DNA of 64,000 bases, taken from Acorus gramineus. Its lineage: Eukaryota > Streptophyta > Magnoliopsida > Acorales > Acoraceae. A program made the translations under genes and the position numbers. The notes beneath the pieces are model-generated. The model saw only the letters and a list, made by a program, of their open reading frames with translations, searched no databases and had not been told where the DNA came from. Shown in pieces: positions 23,863 through 38,500 of this stretch; position 1 is the first letter of the stretch; each line of letters begins with the position of its first letter. The stretch covers positions 11,283,496 through 11,347,495 of the forward strand of contig CM060857.1 of NCBI GenBank assembly GCA_030737835.1, read 5' to 3'.

Positions 23863-25007
23863 AACATTTTAAAAACAACGTTTTAAAAATCTGCATCTAC
23901 GACGCCCCAACGCAACCCTTTCATAGAAGCAAGTTTTCACAATGTGTTTTCAAATCAAATGCGTGTCAATCTAATGTTTTATTTTTCCCCTTTGAAGAGT
24001 GGAACCATAGCAACCCGAACACAGGAGAATTGGGGGAGTGAAGTCTCCTATAAAAAAGTGTATGTATTCATGTGCTCAAAAGGTTGGTCTTGGGTTTTTC
24101 TGGGCTATTTCTATATCCTCTTCGTGTATGAGTTATATAAGATTATAATAAAATTGGATGAGTGAATGTCAATGCTCATATGTGTTTTCTTACATGGATT
24201 TGATGCAGTCTCATTTGTTTTTAGATAAATGGATTGTATTAAGGCATCGTTTGGAACCTTGTCAAAATTAGTTTTTAGATAATTGTTTCTAAACAGGGTT
24301 TTTGAAATTTAACTTTTAGGATTTTGGTTTTAATAATGTGTTAAAAGTCAATGAAACAGCTGGTTCAAAACAACTTTTATGGAAACACCAATTTTTGGAA
24401 CCAAACTGGACCTAAGAGCGTACGCTGCTACCTTAAATAATAATAATAAAAAATGTCATGTAATGCAGTCTGGCCCTCTCTCTAGCATCATCTATCTCTG
24501 CCATTGTTTTCGTCTTTTGGTAGATAAGTGTTTTTTTATGGTTAAATGTTATCCTAAATTAGCGGGAGTAGAACTAAAACCTAGGACCTCTCAGTTAAGA
24601 GGGATTACCTCTGCCAACCTACTAAGAGGTGGTTTGGTTCCCCACCTCCAATTCGACCCTTCACACATTGCATTTGCCTCTTTTTTTGTGCGACCTTTGG
24701 GAAGTGATGGAAATCGTTCAAGTCCATTGAGCGTCATGACCAATTTATCCCCATATTGATCAGACTCACCACTACCTTGAATCAAATCTCAACTCCCCAA
24801 ACTATTTTCCTCTGAAATCCACTTGATGTCGACGATCTTGGATTTCCATATCATTTGAGTTTGTAATCCCCAACAGAAAAGAACTGCCTATTTGTAACTA
24901 ACGTGTTCATAAAAGCCTTCCATTGTCCCAGTTTCTTTACATGTTCTACAAATGGTATGTCTAACATTTCATTTATTATTATTATTCATGTTTCTTTTCT
25001 TATGCAG
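23863..25007. other. Upstream region of the kaurene synthase gene
   Basis: No confident exon. 24239-24414 has loosely matching ends (GGCATCGTTTGGAACC and GGAACCAAACTGGACCT), typical of a MITE, but no clean target duplication. Any transit-peptide exon of the diterpene synthase should lie here; I could not identify one. Confidence 0.45.
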
Positions 25008-25030
25008 CATCTTCTGATCTTGGATCACAC

Positions 25031-28000
25031 ATGGCGATTACAGCAACTAATGCAGTTATGGTATGTTTCACGCCTCATATACATGGTTTTCATCTAATTT
25101 TCATGTTGAGGTGTACTGATCAGCACTGGATGGATTCACATTCCAGTTTGCTGAAGGGCCAAAAGAAAGAACAAGGGATAAATTGTCCAAAGTGGAGTTT
25201 TCCATGTCTTCCTATGACACTGCTTGGGTGGCCATGGTTCCATCGTCAAATTCTCCTCAATCTCCATGTTTCCCTAAGTGTCTACAATGGTTATTGGAGA
25301 ATCAGCATCTTGATGGATCATGGGGCTTGCCCGGTCATATTCCATCTTTGATGAAAGATTCTCTCTCCTCCACATTGGCCAGTGTTTTGGCACTTAAACG
25401 GTGGAATATTGGCGAGGAACATATGAATAAGGGTGCCATGCTAGCCCATTTTATTTCCTCATTTAAATTTTGTGATATCAATATATTTTGTTTTGATTTG
25501 TTTTCTTATAAATTAGCTTTGTCAATTTCTTCCAGGGATCCAATTTATTAAGTCTAATGTTTCATTCGCCACTGATGAAAACCAGCACCTCCCAATTGGT
25601 TTCAATATCATTTTTCCTGGTATGATTGGATATGCCAATGACTTGGGTTTACATCTTCCATTGAGCTCGAGTACCATAGATGATATGATGCAGAAGCGAG
25701 ACCAGGAATTAAAAAGGTATCAGAATTTTTAATTTACATATGTTTGATATTCTCATTTTGTTTCACCTTGTAATCTTCAGTGTAGAATATCCATGGATAT
25801 TGAACGTGCAACATGGAGTTTAATCTCTTATGTCAAAACTTATGCCACTCTCTGATTATAAGATTTCCTCTGTTCTTGAAAACCATATATCTGAAAGGTT
25901 TGCTTTATCAAAGCATATTGTGCTATAATTTGACAGATTAGCACTAAACACAAATTGGGAAGGTCAATGTTCTATCAATTTTACACTCTTGTTGCACTTT
26001 TTATACACTTCAAATAGTATTTGCATATGCATTTTCCTTCCAACAAATAAAGGCCATACCTTGGGCAAGTGTGTGATACATTTTATTGGGCTGTACGTGA
26101 CATCAGTCTGTTGGAAATCTCTTGCACCTCATGAATAATGTTACTTATAAATAATTTGCTCAATGACCTACATGAACTTTGTTCCTTCTATTTTGACCCC
26201 TCATCTTCTCAGATAAGGTGATTTGGATGATGGTATAGATATATTTTAGGTGTACTCTTGGTTGCAATCAAGACAAGGAACCAACATGATGAAATGACAT
26301 GTAAAAGGCCTTGAAGCAAGCTCCAAATGAAATCCTAGGGTTTTCAACATTTACATGAAAGCATTGCTATATTGTCTTTGAAGTCTGGTTGCCTCTCTAA
26401 CAAGGAACTAACATGCATGTACATAACAACTGTACATGAAGTCTTACAAGGCATCTTCAAGAAGTCAGATACATGATCTCAGTAGTGCATATATATTAAA
26501 ATATAACAAAATATAGTATTTTTTGTAAACATTTGAAATGATTTGTTAAATTAACTCCATATGTAGCCCATGAGGCCACACATATATAAATGATCTCTTT
26601 TATAATTGACTCGCGCAGAGTTGATGTACATAATAAGTTAATGGGACTAACACGTATCCATTATCCTTGTAATAATGACATAGACATGCAGTTGTCAGAC
26701 ATAACACCTTGGAAGGCATTACTAGTGATATTCATTCTCTTCTTTGTTGTACATGATGATGTATCTATATTCGAACATTACAATCATGACTTTGTTCTAT
26801 GCCATTGCTAACATACAGTGATATATCACCTCAGATGCTCAACAAATTTTAGTGGAAACAGAGCCTACCTAGCTTATGTTTCAGAAGGATTGGGAAAATT
26901 ACAAGATTGGACAGAGATCATGAAATTTCAAAGGAAGAATGGTTCTTTATTTAATTCACCATCCACTACAGCCGCTGCTTTAATGCATGGTTACAATGCA
27001 AAGGGCCTTGATTATCTGTGGTCGCTCATAGAAATGTTTGGCAATGCAGGTGATCATCATCATGGTTGTTTCCGATTTATTTGTCTCTCCTCTATATAGT
27101 ACTATTGTTTTTCTATTATCATTATCATCTGTATATGCATGTCTCCTAAATTAATAATTTTTTTCATAAAGCTGACCCCAGATATGTTGGAAAAAGATTA
27201 TATTTGAGTTGGATTGAGTATTCCTATCATGGTTTCTTTCTCATGTAGTCTGATGTCTATCATTCCAGTACCCACTGCATATCCTCTGAGGTTGCGGACC
27301 TGTTTGTCACTGGTAGATAATGTTGAGAGATTAGGCATTGCTCGACATTTCAGAGATGAAATAAAGAACATTTTGGATGAAACATACAGGTGATGCAAAC
27401 TAAAACTCTCTTCATGTATAATTTTAGATTATCAGTAAAACATATGACCTAAGGCAACATACAGAAGCTGGCTACAGGATGATGATGAAATATTTTTAGA
27501 TACTGCAACATGTGCCATGGCATTTCGGCTTTTGCGTATTTACGGATACAATGTCTCTTCGGGTACTTGTTTTCAACTAGATACAATGATTGACCATGAT
27601 TTCTATAATAGTAATAGGGTTATTTGTAGCTATCTATTGGGACTCTCACTGAGTTTTTTATGTTTAGATGTACTAGCTCAACTTGACAATAAAGATCCTT
27701 TCTTCAATTCAGTGGGTGAAAGTCTACAAGATATAGGTGCAACAGCTATTGAGTTATATCGGGCTTCTCAAGTCATGATATTTTCAAATGAGCTAGATCT
27801 AAAGAGACTAAATTCCTTAGCAAGTCATATTCTTAAACAACAACTCTCTAGCAGGGCTTTGAGTGGGGATATATTGCAACAACATAATGATCTAGAGGTA
27901 ATTACCTGACAAGAAACAGAACTCTTTAAATTTCAATCTGATGTCGAACTTATGTTACCTTTCATTGGTCCACTGAAAATTTATACCTTCAGGCGGAAAA

Positions 28001-29555
28001 TACCTTGAAGTTCCCCATGCATGCTGATTTGGAGCGCATAGAGCACAGGAGGACTATGGAGAGTTTTAGAGTTGATAGTATTCAAATTCTAAAATCTGCA
28101 TATAGGTAAGCTCAATATAGATTTTCCTGAACATGTTCTAAATCTGCTAAATAATTAGTTATGCCTAGTACCCATCAATTAATTAATGTTCGTCATAACA
28201 GAATCATGAATATTGACAACCAAGATTTCCTAGAATTGGCAGTGGAGGACTTCCAGAGTTCTCAACTCACATACCGTGAGGAGCTAAAAAATCTGGAGAG
28301 GTAAAGTGCATGATGTTTATGTAGGGAATGACATCTTACCTAAAATGTGTTTGATTTAGATTCTGTTTTCAAACAGGTGGATAAAAGAAAATAGATTGGA
28401 TCAGTTAAAATTTGCCCGACAGAAGTTGACATATTGTTACTTTTCTGCCGCTGCCACTCTTTTTCCTCCTGAATCATCCGATGCCCGTATTCCATGGGCT
28501 AAAAATGGTGTACTAACCACCGTAGTTGATGACTTCTTCGATGTCGGGGGTTCTCAAGAAGAAATGATACAACTCATTGAGTTGGTTGAAAAGTATGTCA
28601 TTTTGTGCTGGTTGTGGTTTATAAGAAATGGTTTTTTAGACCAGAGTTCATCTTGAACTCATTAGGTTGATAATTTTCAACGATTTGCAGGTGGGATGGA
28701 GATGTGGTCGATTGTTGCTCTGAACAAGTTGAAATAATATTTTCCGCACTTTACAATACAATTAATGACCTTGGAACTAGAGCGTCGTCAATACAAAGGC
28801 GCAGTGTCACGAGCCACATAATTGAAATAGTGAGTTAACATAGCTTATGATTCTTCAATTTTCTTCCTCTATCCCAATATTTGTTCGAGATGTGTTGACA
28901 TGACCTATCTCGATATTATAGTGGCTTGCTTTGGTCAAGTCTATGATGAGAGAGTCAGAGTGGCTAAAGAACAATGCAGTGCCCACTCTGGACGATTACA
29001 TGACAAACGGGTGCATATCATTCGCTTTAGGGCCAATTGTTCTTCCGACGCTCTACTTTGTTGGTCCTGAGATTTCTGAGGATGTCATTAGAAGTCCAGA
29101 GTACTCTAATCTATTCAAACTCATGAGCACATGTGGGCGTATTCTCAATGATGTACAAGGCTTTGAAGTATGTATCCATATGACCTCAGATAATAATTTT
29201 TTGTTATTTTACCATGTCACTGACCTGCAAATGCATTTTTATTCAGAGAGAAGGAAATGAAGGGAAATTGAACAGTGTCTCATTGCTTGTGCTTAATGGA
29301 CATGGTAAAGTTTCCGTGGAAGATGCGAAGAGGGAGATGAGAGACAAAATTGACCATAGCAGGAGAGAGTTGCTAAGACTTGTGTTGCAGACTGAGGGAA
29401 GTGTTGTCCCAAGAGAGTGCAAGGATCTGTTTTGGAAGATGAGTAAGATTCTACATGTCTTCTATATGAGGAATGATGGGTTCACTTCTCCAAAGGAAAT
29501 GCTCAATGCTGTGAATGCTGTCATATATGAACCTCTCAATGTCACCTCTGTTTGA
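25031..29555 (+). CDS. KS: ent-Kaurene synthase-like class I diterpene synthase, 760 aa
   Basis: Ionises ent-copalyl diphosphate and cyclises it, normally to ent-kaurene in plastids (gibberellin pathway). Thirteen exons, GT-AG throughout: 25031-25060, 25147-25432, 25536-25716, 26835-27049, 27269-27389, 27465-27562, 27668-27897, 27993-28105, 28202-28300, 28377-28592, 28691-28829, 28922-29167 and 29247-29555; 2283 nt, no stop or frameshift. It has [12 protein letters not shown] (31-42), [10 protein letters not shown], class I DDFFD (509-513) and the second metal site N652-D653-G656-E660. The class II DxDD motif is absent, as in kaurene synthases. Pro614-Ile615 in ALGPIVLP are kept; Ile here is associated with ent-kaurene rather than simpler diterpenes in related enzymes. 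The modelled N-terminus lacks a plastid transit peptide: either the first exon was missed or it was lost. Confidence 0.88.
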
Positions 29556-30405
29556 TCAATAAAACAATTCTAAGTATTGAGTTAGTAAATAAATTACTTA
29601 TCTAAGTAACACCCTTGGCATTGTTTGATTTCAATTTAAATGGCTCAATATATAATCCTGATAAATCAGTAGGTCTTGTTTGGGTAAATTTCACTGAATT
29701 GATGTGTAATGTGGTTATTGAAATTCCATGTACGTTTCTGTGTGATTATATGCAAGACCTAGAACAGGGCGATTGTTTTAGAAAGTTTTGGAATTTTCTT
29801 TTTATCAAATATTACAAAATCAATTAGCAGTCAAATCCCAAGATAGAGATCATGAGTCAAATCAATTAAATTTATAGATCCAATTTTGTATTTGTGAAGT
29901 TCATTTAAATGAACCTAGACTGATATTATATCCTAACTACGTTGGTCAACTTTGAGAATCGAGAAGCCGGAAGGAAAAAAAAAAAAAAAAAGAAGAGATT
30001 TTTATTTTTAAGTGTATGCTATTTAGTGATTAATCTCTTCTTTTTCATATTTCATTTTAAGTTTCAGTTTTTTACTCATTTTTTGTTTTTTACTTCCTAT
30101 CAAATTCCATTTAACTTTAGTTTGTTAACTTAAAATTTTAAAATATTAAAACTGCTCTTATAATTTTTATTTTTGTCTTTATAAACTATGTTATTTAGTT
30201 GTTGATTCATTACATCAATTTTATGTTCATTTTTTATATTGTATTTTAAGTCTGATTTTAAGTCTCTAACCTCAAACACTTTTTTTTTTGTTATTAATCT
30301 CTAGACAAATTGTCTGTGTGAATTTGGAAGTATTTTAATATTTTTATTTTATTAATCTATGTATTTCATTCATTAAATTAAGATTTCTGTTTACCTTTTC
30401 CAACC
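29556..30405. other. Kaurene synthase 3' flank
   Basis: AT-rich, with a long A tract (29974-29990). It ends at the junction with Q copy B, where a 30-bp-scale tandem repeat of TTCTGTTTACCTTTTCCAAC (30385 and 30415) marks the join. No gene seen. Confidence 0.6.
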
Positions 30406-30982
30406 GTAAATATTTCTGTTTACCTTTTCCAACCACAAACAAACACTCTAGACAGTAAACTACAGCGCATATCAAACTGCGCATATCATTCTCCATTTTT
30501 AGTGCCACTGGACCATCTTGTCAAGATGGCTCAATATATCCGATTAGTTCATAGGTTTCAAGGTTCATTTGGTTTAAATTTAGAATCCAAAATAGTTTGC
30601 ACAGAAAATCTAACTTAGTTACGCATACCAAGTGGAATCTGTATATTACGTCCAATTAATGAGTTGTTTAAATAACTGCAACATTAGTCTACCTCAATCT
30701 CAATTGTAGATATCTAACAAAAATGTACTGTACCATCATAAGATATTTTCTGACTATCACAGTGTATGCTAGATCTTTTAGAAATGAATTGACAGCATGA
30801 TGCATTTTAGAGACAAAACAAAAAACAAAAAAAAAATGATGACAACCATTAGATAGCATCCAGCAGAATTCCTATGAGTTTCCCAAAAAAACATCCAGCA
30901 AAGAACAACACTAGATTGACTACTTTCAACAGATTAACTTTGAAAGTTTCATCACTTAGCAATCGCCAAAAATGTACCTTAC

Positions 30983-31115
30983 CTGTTTTAAATTGATAGA
31001 TTGGAGATAGCCATTAATGGCAATCACACCAAAATCAGACAATGTCGAGGAAGCAAAACCTTCTAGCAAAACTTTGTTGGAGCCAAACCCATACATTAGC
31101 ACACCAAATCCAACC
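30983..31115 (-). pseudogene. ORC2: Captured ORC2 exon, copy B
   Basis: Same 133-nt ORC2 exon and borders as at 16618-16750, shifted by 14365. Its presence in both Q copies shows capture preceded duplication of Q. Confidence 0.8.
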
Positions 31116-31780
31116 CTGCAAGAATGTGTGATATTTAGAGTGAAAGCCAACCTTCTCCTCACCAAAAAAAAAAAGAAGAAAAAAGAATGTGAATGATATA
31201 ATATCCAGAAATTCTACAAGTAGGTCATATGAGATAGCAATATTTTCAAGAAGAAAAATGCGCCAGAGGAGAAAAAAAAAAAGGTGCTGTTGAGGAATGT
31301 GGTTATGAATTTCTTTATTATTTGATATTTTGTATATTAGGATTTATCTGGACCTATGTTAAGTAAAATCATACATGAGCAGACCAAATCCAAACCTGCA
31401 AGAATATATGATATTTAGAGTGAAAGCCAACCTTCTCCTCACAAAAAAAAAGAAAAAAAGAATGTGAATGATATACATCACCAGTTGCTTTATTTTCTTC
31501 CGGAGTTGAATATTTGCAAGTTCAAAACAGACATCCCATGCTAACTTTCTCGATCACTAAGACAATAAAAAAAATTTAATCAAAATCTCCCCAATGCAGA
31601 TCTTTCACTAATACGTAGGGGGGTTGTTCCAACTCCAATGAAACAGTATCTAATCTGTTGTTCATCTTGATCTTTCCTATAATTCATGGCTATGAATTAA
31701 TTCTGATACAATGGAGGTTTTGTTAAGCACCGAGTCCTTCAATTTTTTTTCCTTGAATGAGCTTTTAGTTGTTATACTAA

Positions 31781-31915
<135 letters not shown>

Positions 31916-32219
31916 TAGCTTTTGACAATTGTGAAGCCTAAAAGTTCTTATCCTTCTACGGATCGGGCATGCAACACCATTATCTTTCCCTTTGTTCCAA
32001 AAGGCGAGCGAAAGCGGCGAAGTCCAAGCCATAATACAATTTGAACTACTTTTTAAACTACTTTTTAAAAGAGTTGATTGTTTTGTTGCCTTGTAGTTGT
32101 TGTTTTTCCATCTACATTTTTTGGGTTGTGTAACATTTATTACCTCATTTTTATGGTCATCTACAGTTGATATGAACAGTGATTTTTTAAAAAAAATTAT
32201 TAGACAAGAGGGTGAAAAA

Positions 32220-34418
32220 ATGACGTATGCTCGTGAAGATTTGGCTGGTCATCCTACACCGTTAAATGCTCTGAAATTTTATGACAAGATATGGAATATT
32301 AAGGTCCGAGTTATAAGACGAGGATCCATAGAAACATACAACAACCAAAAAGGGTCTGGGGAGATATGGAAAGTGATCGTAATAGATGATGAGGTTAGTA
32401 ATGTGTACATGGTTTTATGTTTTCATTACAATTTCATTTTTTAAAGTTTTTTCAACTAACATGTACAGGGGACTAGAATGCAAGCAATAATGTTCAAAGA
32501 GGCGATCTCAAAATTCAATGCATTGCTATTAAAAGATAAGACGTACTATATTTCTAACGGAATGGTCAAACCAGTTCACCCAAATTATGCCTATGTTAAC
32601 AAAATGGAGCTATCACTCACAATTCATACACACATTGAGGAATTAGAAAGCGATTTGATTTTTCAAAAATCCATATATGATTTCACACCACTGAAGAACA
32701 TTATTCAGAGTCGAAAAGTGGACGAGCAATTTGGTATGTATACTAAAACTTTTAAAATACAACAAATAGTTTATTTAATATTCAAACATGAAGACTATTA
32801 ATAATTGCTGTGTATTTCATGCAGACACTATAGCTTTTGTGTTAAATGTGAGGACTACATATAGAATGGGGAAAGATAAGGAACGTCCACCAACAAGAGT
32901 TCGAGAAATTATCATTAAAGATATAGAGTAGAATCCTATGAAACTTCATGTTATTATCATGTAACATATATATACAACAAGTAAATAATGTTTTTCTTTC
33001 ATTTGTACCAACAGGTCAGAATCAATTAAACTCAGATTGTGGGGTGACCTCGCTGACAATGAAGGAGAAGAATTAGAGGAATTGATCGCAGACAATCCTA
33101 TAATTGCAATTTCAAGAGCAAAGGCTACCATGTCCGATGGTAATACACTCTACTTGGCCTTATACTTAACTATGCCTAATGACAGACATACCTACTCATT
33201 AAGTTTATAAATTAGCTTAGAAGATAAATGAATATAAGCTTCATAACGGAGTTTGTTCTTTATATTAACACATATTTCATTACAATTGTACTGGATCATA
33301 TCAGCGATTTGATACCGGTTCATGTTCTTTTTTAAAATTATATTTGTTATTTTGTATAACAAAGTATAATTTTCATCCAGGTGAATTTTGTATCAACTCA
33401 GGAATACCTACAACAATTGAAATCAACCCATCAATTCAACAAGCTAATGAGCTCAGACAACGGTATCATATGGATTTTATTACATAATTTTATTGGTTTT
33501 CTGATATTTATTGGTTTTCAAAGATTTCTTAAGTTATATTATGCAATCAAATTATTAACATCATAATAAACAGTTTCATATCTTTGAAGAAAAGTGGGGA
33601 CCACAAATTTTTCCTCTTGCCCACAAAGACGGTGAGAGATACCACTGAAATGACAATCGATCAAATTATCCGTGAAGGCACATCTCAAGTCAAGGTATAT
33701 ATGAATTATAAAACATATACACACACATATATATAACAGGTGTATTGTACAAATGAAATAATTATTATGAATAATTAACTTTTCAAAGTTAATTGAAATT
33801 GCAGACTACTTTCTGCTCATTCCAAGCAAACATCATGAGCATTGAAAACAAAAGGGAACCATATTACAATGCATGCAAGAAATGTTATAGTAAGGTTGAC
33901 ATGAAAGAAGGCGTAGTGGAATGCTATAAATGTAAAAAAATTGATGTCGAATGCAATCAAAGGTACGTATTATAGAATAAATAGTTATACTACTCATATG
34001 ACAACTTATTACTTCTGTTGATTTCAGGTACATCTTAAAGCTTATCGTAACTGATGGTGAACAAAGTATTAAGATTACCATATTTGATGATTCAGAGATG
34101 TTAATTGGTTGTCCAGTCTCAGAATATATGAGCATGAATGGGGAGGTACGGTGAGCAATTAATTACAAATTTTTAAATAGTTCAATCACTAAATACATTC
34201 TTATGTTATTACAGAAAGACATGCAATCCAAATTTAATAGGAATTTGATCTCGTGCGTCGGGAAGAAATATGAGTTCTACACAAAAGCCAATAAAATAAG
34301 TGAGGATGACAGAGCTATGGGACGTTGGATTGCTCAATATATAGAGCGTATCGATGACGTAGAAGATGAAGACATCAACAAGGACGATGGATGCCAAAAC
34401 AAAAGAAGAAAATTATAA
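32220..34418 (+). CDS. RPA1-like single-strand DNA-binding protein of the Helitron, copy B, 449 aa
   Basis: Exons: 32220-32393, 32469-32733, 32825-32927, 33015-33139, 33381-33462, 33574-33694, 33805-33962, 34028-34145 and 34215-34418. The predicted protein appears identical to copy A; the differences I noticed lie upstream of the start (Phe to Leu in the leader frame) or in introns. It has the same OB folds and CxxC-x12-CxxC zinc ribbon. It sits about 1.1 kb upstream of the Rep/helicase in the same direction, as expected for the native Helitron gene order. Confidence 0.85.
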
Positions 34419-34768
34419 TATCAAAATATCATCGCTCTTACTCATGTTTTTATGTTTACTTGTTTCACTTAATAAGGAAGACTTTTCAGAGTTTATGTTT
34501 TAATGAGTGTTGTATGTTTATGAACATTTGTCATTTCGATTGTTTAACGTATAGCTGATGTTATACATTTGAGGATGTCAAATGTTTGGAAAAAAAATTA
34601 TAATCCATGGTGCCTATTCATGTACTATTTAATATTATAAATTAATAAAATAAAAAATATAATATGCTTATTTTGATTGTTCTTCTTCTTTCAATTTTCA
34701 TTATGGGCTAATCATTATTATATATCAGCTAAAAAAAATTAATTAATATTATATTCATCACCTATATA

Positions 34769-34810
<42 letters not shown>

Positions 34811-35500
34811 GTTATACTGTTCATTTATTTATGGGTTCCAATAATTAGGTTTTACTTCTTCATTATAAGAATTATTTTTTTCGTCGCTGCTGCTCAAGTG
34901 AAAGAAGACACATAATATTAATACATCTTATTAACCAGGATTAACATGTTCATTATTTAGCCCAAACATTCTACATTGACAATTTCTTTAATATTGAAAA
35001 GTTGTATCGTGTTATTAAGTTCTCCATTACATTCAGATGTGGCCAAAGAAGCGTGTTCTATGTGTCTGTGTATTCTTCAAATTATTATTATATGTGTAAA
35101 ATTATGAAATCTATTTACAAATATTTTTATTATAGGTATTATATATATAATATTATTCAGAATTAATATATAATCTATTGAAGTGCTTTGATTCACAGAC
35201 CATTGAAGTGCTTCATCGGCCATACATGAGGTGAAAATTAAATTTTTGAATCTCTTTTTGTCTTTTTATGTATCTCAACTGTTCCTAATATCAATCCTCA
35301 TCTCTAAAAAAATACGTAATTGGGAATCTAACATCTGTAATCCTCTCCTCTCCTCTATCAACACTTCGAAAATATAGAATTTTTAACTTTTACTTTATTG
35401 TCATTGTTACTAATTTATTTAAAGTTTAAAATATTTGTGTAAATATCTAAAATAATTAAATCATTCAACATTTTCAGACTATGAAACCTCGTTAATGTCA

Positions 35501-35584
35501 AATTTAAAATGTATGTATTGCTTATTAGATTTATGTTCTATCAATTTAAAATGTATGTATTGCTTATTAGATTTATGTCTGGTC
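35501..35584 (+). repeat. 42-bp tandem duplication at the Rep 5' end
   Basis: The unit beginning AATTTAAAATGTATGTATTG occurs at 35501 and 35543, doubling the residues MYVLLIRFM in the Rep reading frame. Q copy A breaks off inside the first unit. This looks like the repair scar of a rearrangement. Confidence 0.85.
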
Positions 35585-38500
35585 AAAGACATAGAGTCAA
35601 ACATTACTTTGGATGCTATGATCCATTGCAATATCCTTTATTATTCCCTAAAGGAGAGGTTGGATGGCATCAAACTATTAAAAAAAGGGGCTATACAGAG
35701 GATTCACAATTGAACACAGTGTATGAGGGACAAAATTCAGCAAGTACATATGTCTTAACAACAACTGCAGACATATTCAATCGAGAATGCCATGGTAATA
35801 TTGTATAATATATATAGCATAGAAGTTTTAATCCAAATTATATCTTACAAAATTTATTATTGGCAATATAACTCATAAGTAATTCTCATGATGCAGAATA
35901 CTCTCACGAGAAAATTGGAAATGTTTCGTGTCGCCAATACTATTCTTACAAGCTACAAATTCGTGAAGATGATCAAACTATTCTTTTGTTAGCCGGGAGA
36001 TTACTTCAACAATATGTTGTGGATATGTACATAAAACTTGAAACTACAAGGTTGGATTATTATCGCAGACAACAAATAAAAATCAGAGCTGAGTTGTATC
36101 AAGGAATAGTTGACAGCGTCGCAGCAGGGGAAACCAGAGGAAATCAAATTGGACAGAGAATAGTCCTCCCAGCATCTTTTGTTGGAGGACCACGGGACAT
36201 GCGCAAGAGATACCTCGATGCGATGGCATTGGTTCAACGGTTTGGCAAACCTGATTTGTTCATTACTGTGACATGTAATCCCGAATGGAGAGAGGTGAAA
36301 GAAAAATTAAAAGAAGGACAGCTCCCCCAAGACAGACCTGATTTAACTTCGAGAGTATTTCGTGCGAAGCTGCAGGACCTGAAGGATCAACTATTCAAGA
36401 AAGAAATATTTGGCAAAGTTGCAGCGCACGTTCACGTCATTGAATTTCAGAAAAGAGGACTTCCACATGCACACATGTTGGTCATATTGAAGCCTGGATA
36501 TAAAATAAATACTGCAGATGACTATGACAGATTTATATGTGCTGAGATCCCTAATCCAGATAAATTCCCAGTTCTACATCAAATGGTTGTGAAACATATG
36601 ATGCATGGACCTTGTGGTAATTTAAATAAGAAAAACCCGTGCATGGTTGACGGGCAATGCAAGAATCGATACCCTAGATCATTTTGTTCAAAAACATTGC
36701 AAGGACAGGACTCGTATCCTATTTATAGAAGGAGAGATGACAATCAACAAGTGAAGGTGCGCAATAAGATGTTGGATAACAGATGGGTGGTTCCTTATAA
36801 TCCTTATTTATTGAGCAGATATGATTGTCATCTAAATGTTGAGATCTGCTCAGGTTTGAAAGCAGTTAAATATTTGTATAAGTATATTTACAAAGGACAT
36901 GATAAGGTGGCAGTTTACATTGCACCTGGTGAAGGAGAGCGCACAATTGATGAGATTCAGCAATTTCAAGATGCGAGGTGGGTATCAGCACAAGAGGCGA
37001 TATGGAGAATTTTTTAGTTTAATCTTAACGAGATATATCCAGCGGTGATAAATTTACAGCTTCATCTTCCGAATAGGCAATCAGTGTGTTATCAGGAGAC
37101 CCAAGATCTGCATGTTGTAATCCATAGGGACGCTATTGATCAAACAATGCTCACAGAATTCTTCAAAAAATGTTCAACTGATAATGATGCACGTTGCTTG
37201 TTGTATTCAGAGTTTCCAGAGCATTATGTGTGGAATAAACAGATGAAATGTTGGACTAAAAGAAAAAAAGGAGAGGTCACTGGTCGTGTCAATGGAGCAA
37301 ATCCTATAGAAGGAGAAAGATATTATTTAAGATTATTATTAAATCATGTAAGAGGCCCCACTTCATTTACAGATTTGTTAACTGTTGGTGGAGTGTCATG
37401 CTCATCATTTAAAGATTCTGCGCAAAGGAGAGGACTATTGGAATCAGATGACAGCCTTCGAGAATGTCTAAATGAGGCAACGATTTATCAAATGCCAAAT
37501 GCTCTTCGTACGTTGTTTACTATCATCTTGGTTTACTGTGAACCGTCTGATGTCAGGGAGCTTTGGAATACATACTTCGAACATATGTCTGAGGATTTTC
37601 GAATAAAACATGGACATTCAAATGAAAATTGTGTATCATTGACGTTGAAAAGCATTCAATTATTATTAGAAAACATGGGGAAAAGAATTACAGACTATGA
37701 TTTGCCTCCAATGCATTCAGAAAAGACCAGTGACCATAACTCGTATTCGACAGAGATTGTTGAAGAAATGGCAGTGAAAACCCCACCAGAAGATTACGTT
37801 GCATCATCAAATTTGAATGTGGAGCAAAGAGCTGCGTATACATTCATAATGGAACGAGTCAAGCGTGGAGATTCGGGAGTTTTCTTCATTGATGGCCCTG
37901 GGGGAACTGGAAAAACTTATCTTTATCGTGCAATACTTGCAGATATCAGAAAGGAAGGCATGATAGCGCTTGCAACAGCAACATCAGGTGTCGCAGCTGC
38001 AATAATGCCAGGTGGAAGAACTGCACATTCACGTTTTAAAATCCCAATCTTGGCCACAGAAACAAGCTGCTGTAGTATATCAAAACAAAGTGGGACAGCA
38101 AAATTGATTCGAAAATCAAAACTTATTATTTGGGATGAGGCGCCTATGGCAAAACGTTATGCTATTGAATCTCTAGACAGGAGCCTAAGAGATATTATGG
38201 ACGTCCAAAAGCCATTCGGTGGAAAAACAATCATTTTTGGGGGCGATTTCAGGCAAGTCCTACCGGTGGTGCGTCGAGGAACAAGAACAGATACGGTAAA
38301 TGCAAGTCTGGTATGCTCTTACCTTTGGGATGACATGGAAAAACTGCATTTGACAACAAATATGAGGGCAAGGACAGATACATATTTCAGTGATTATCTT
38401 ATAAGAGTAGGAAATGGAACTGAAGAAACAATGAACAATGGTATGGTCCTACTTCCACGTGAAATGGTCATCAGGCACGAAAATGATGAGGAATCCATTA

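Noticed and set aside
24239..24414. Possible hAT or PIF MITE upstream of the kaurene synthase
   Set aside because: Ends match only in the GTTTGG core and no clear target duplication was found.
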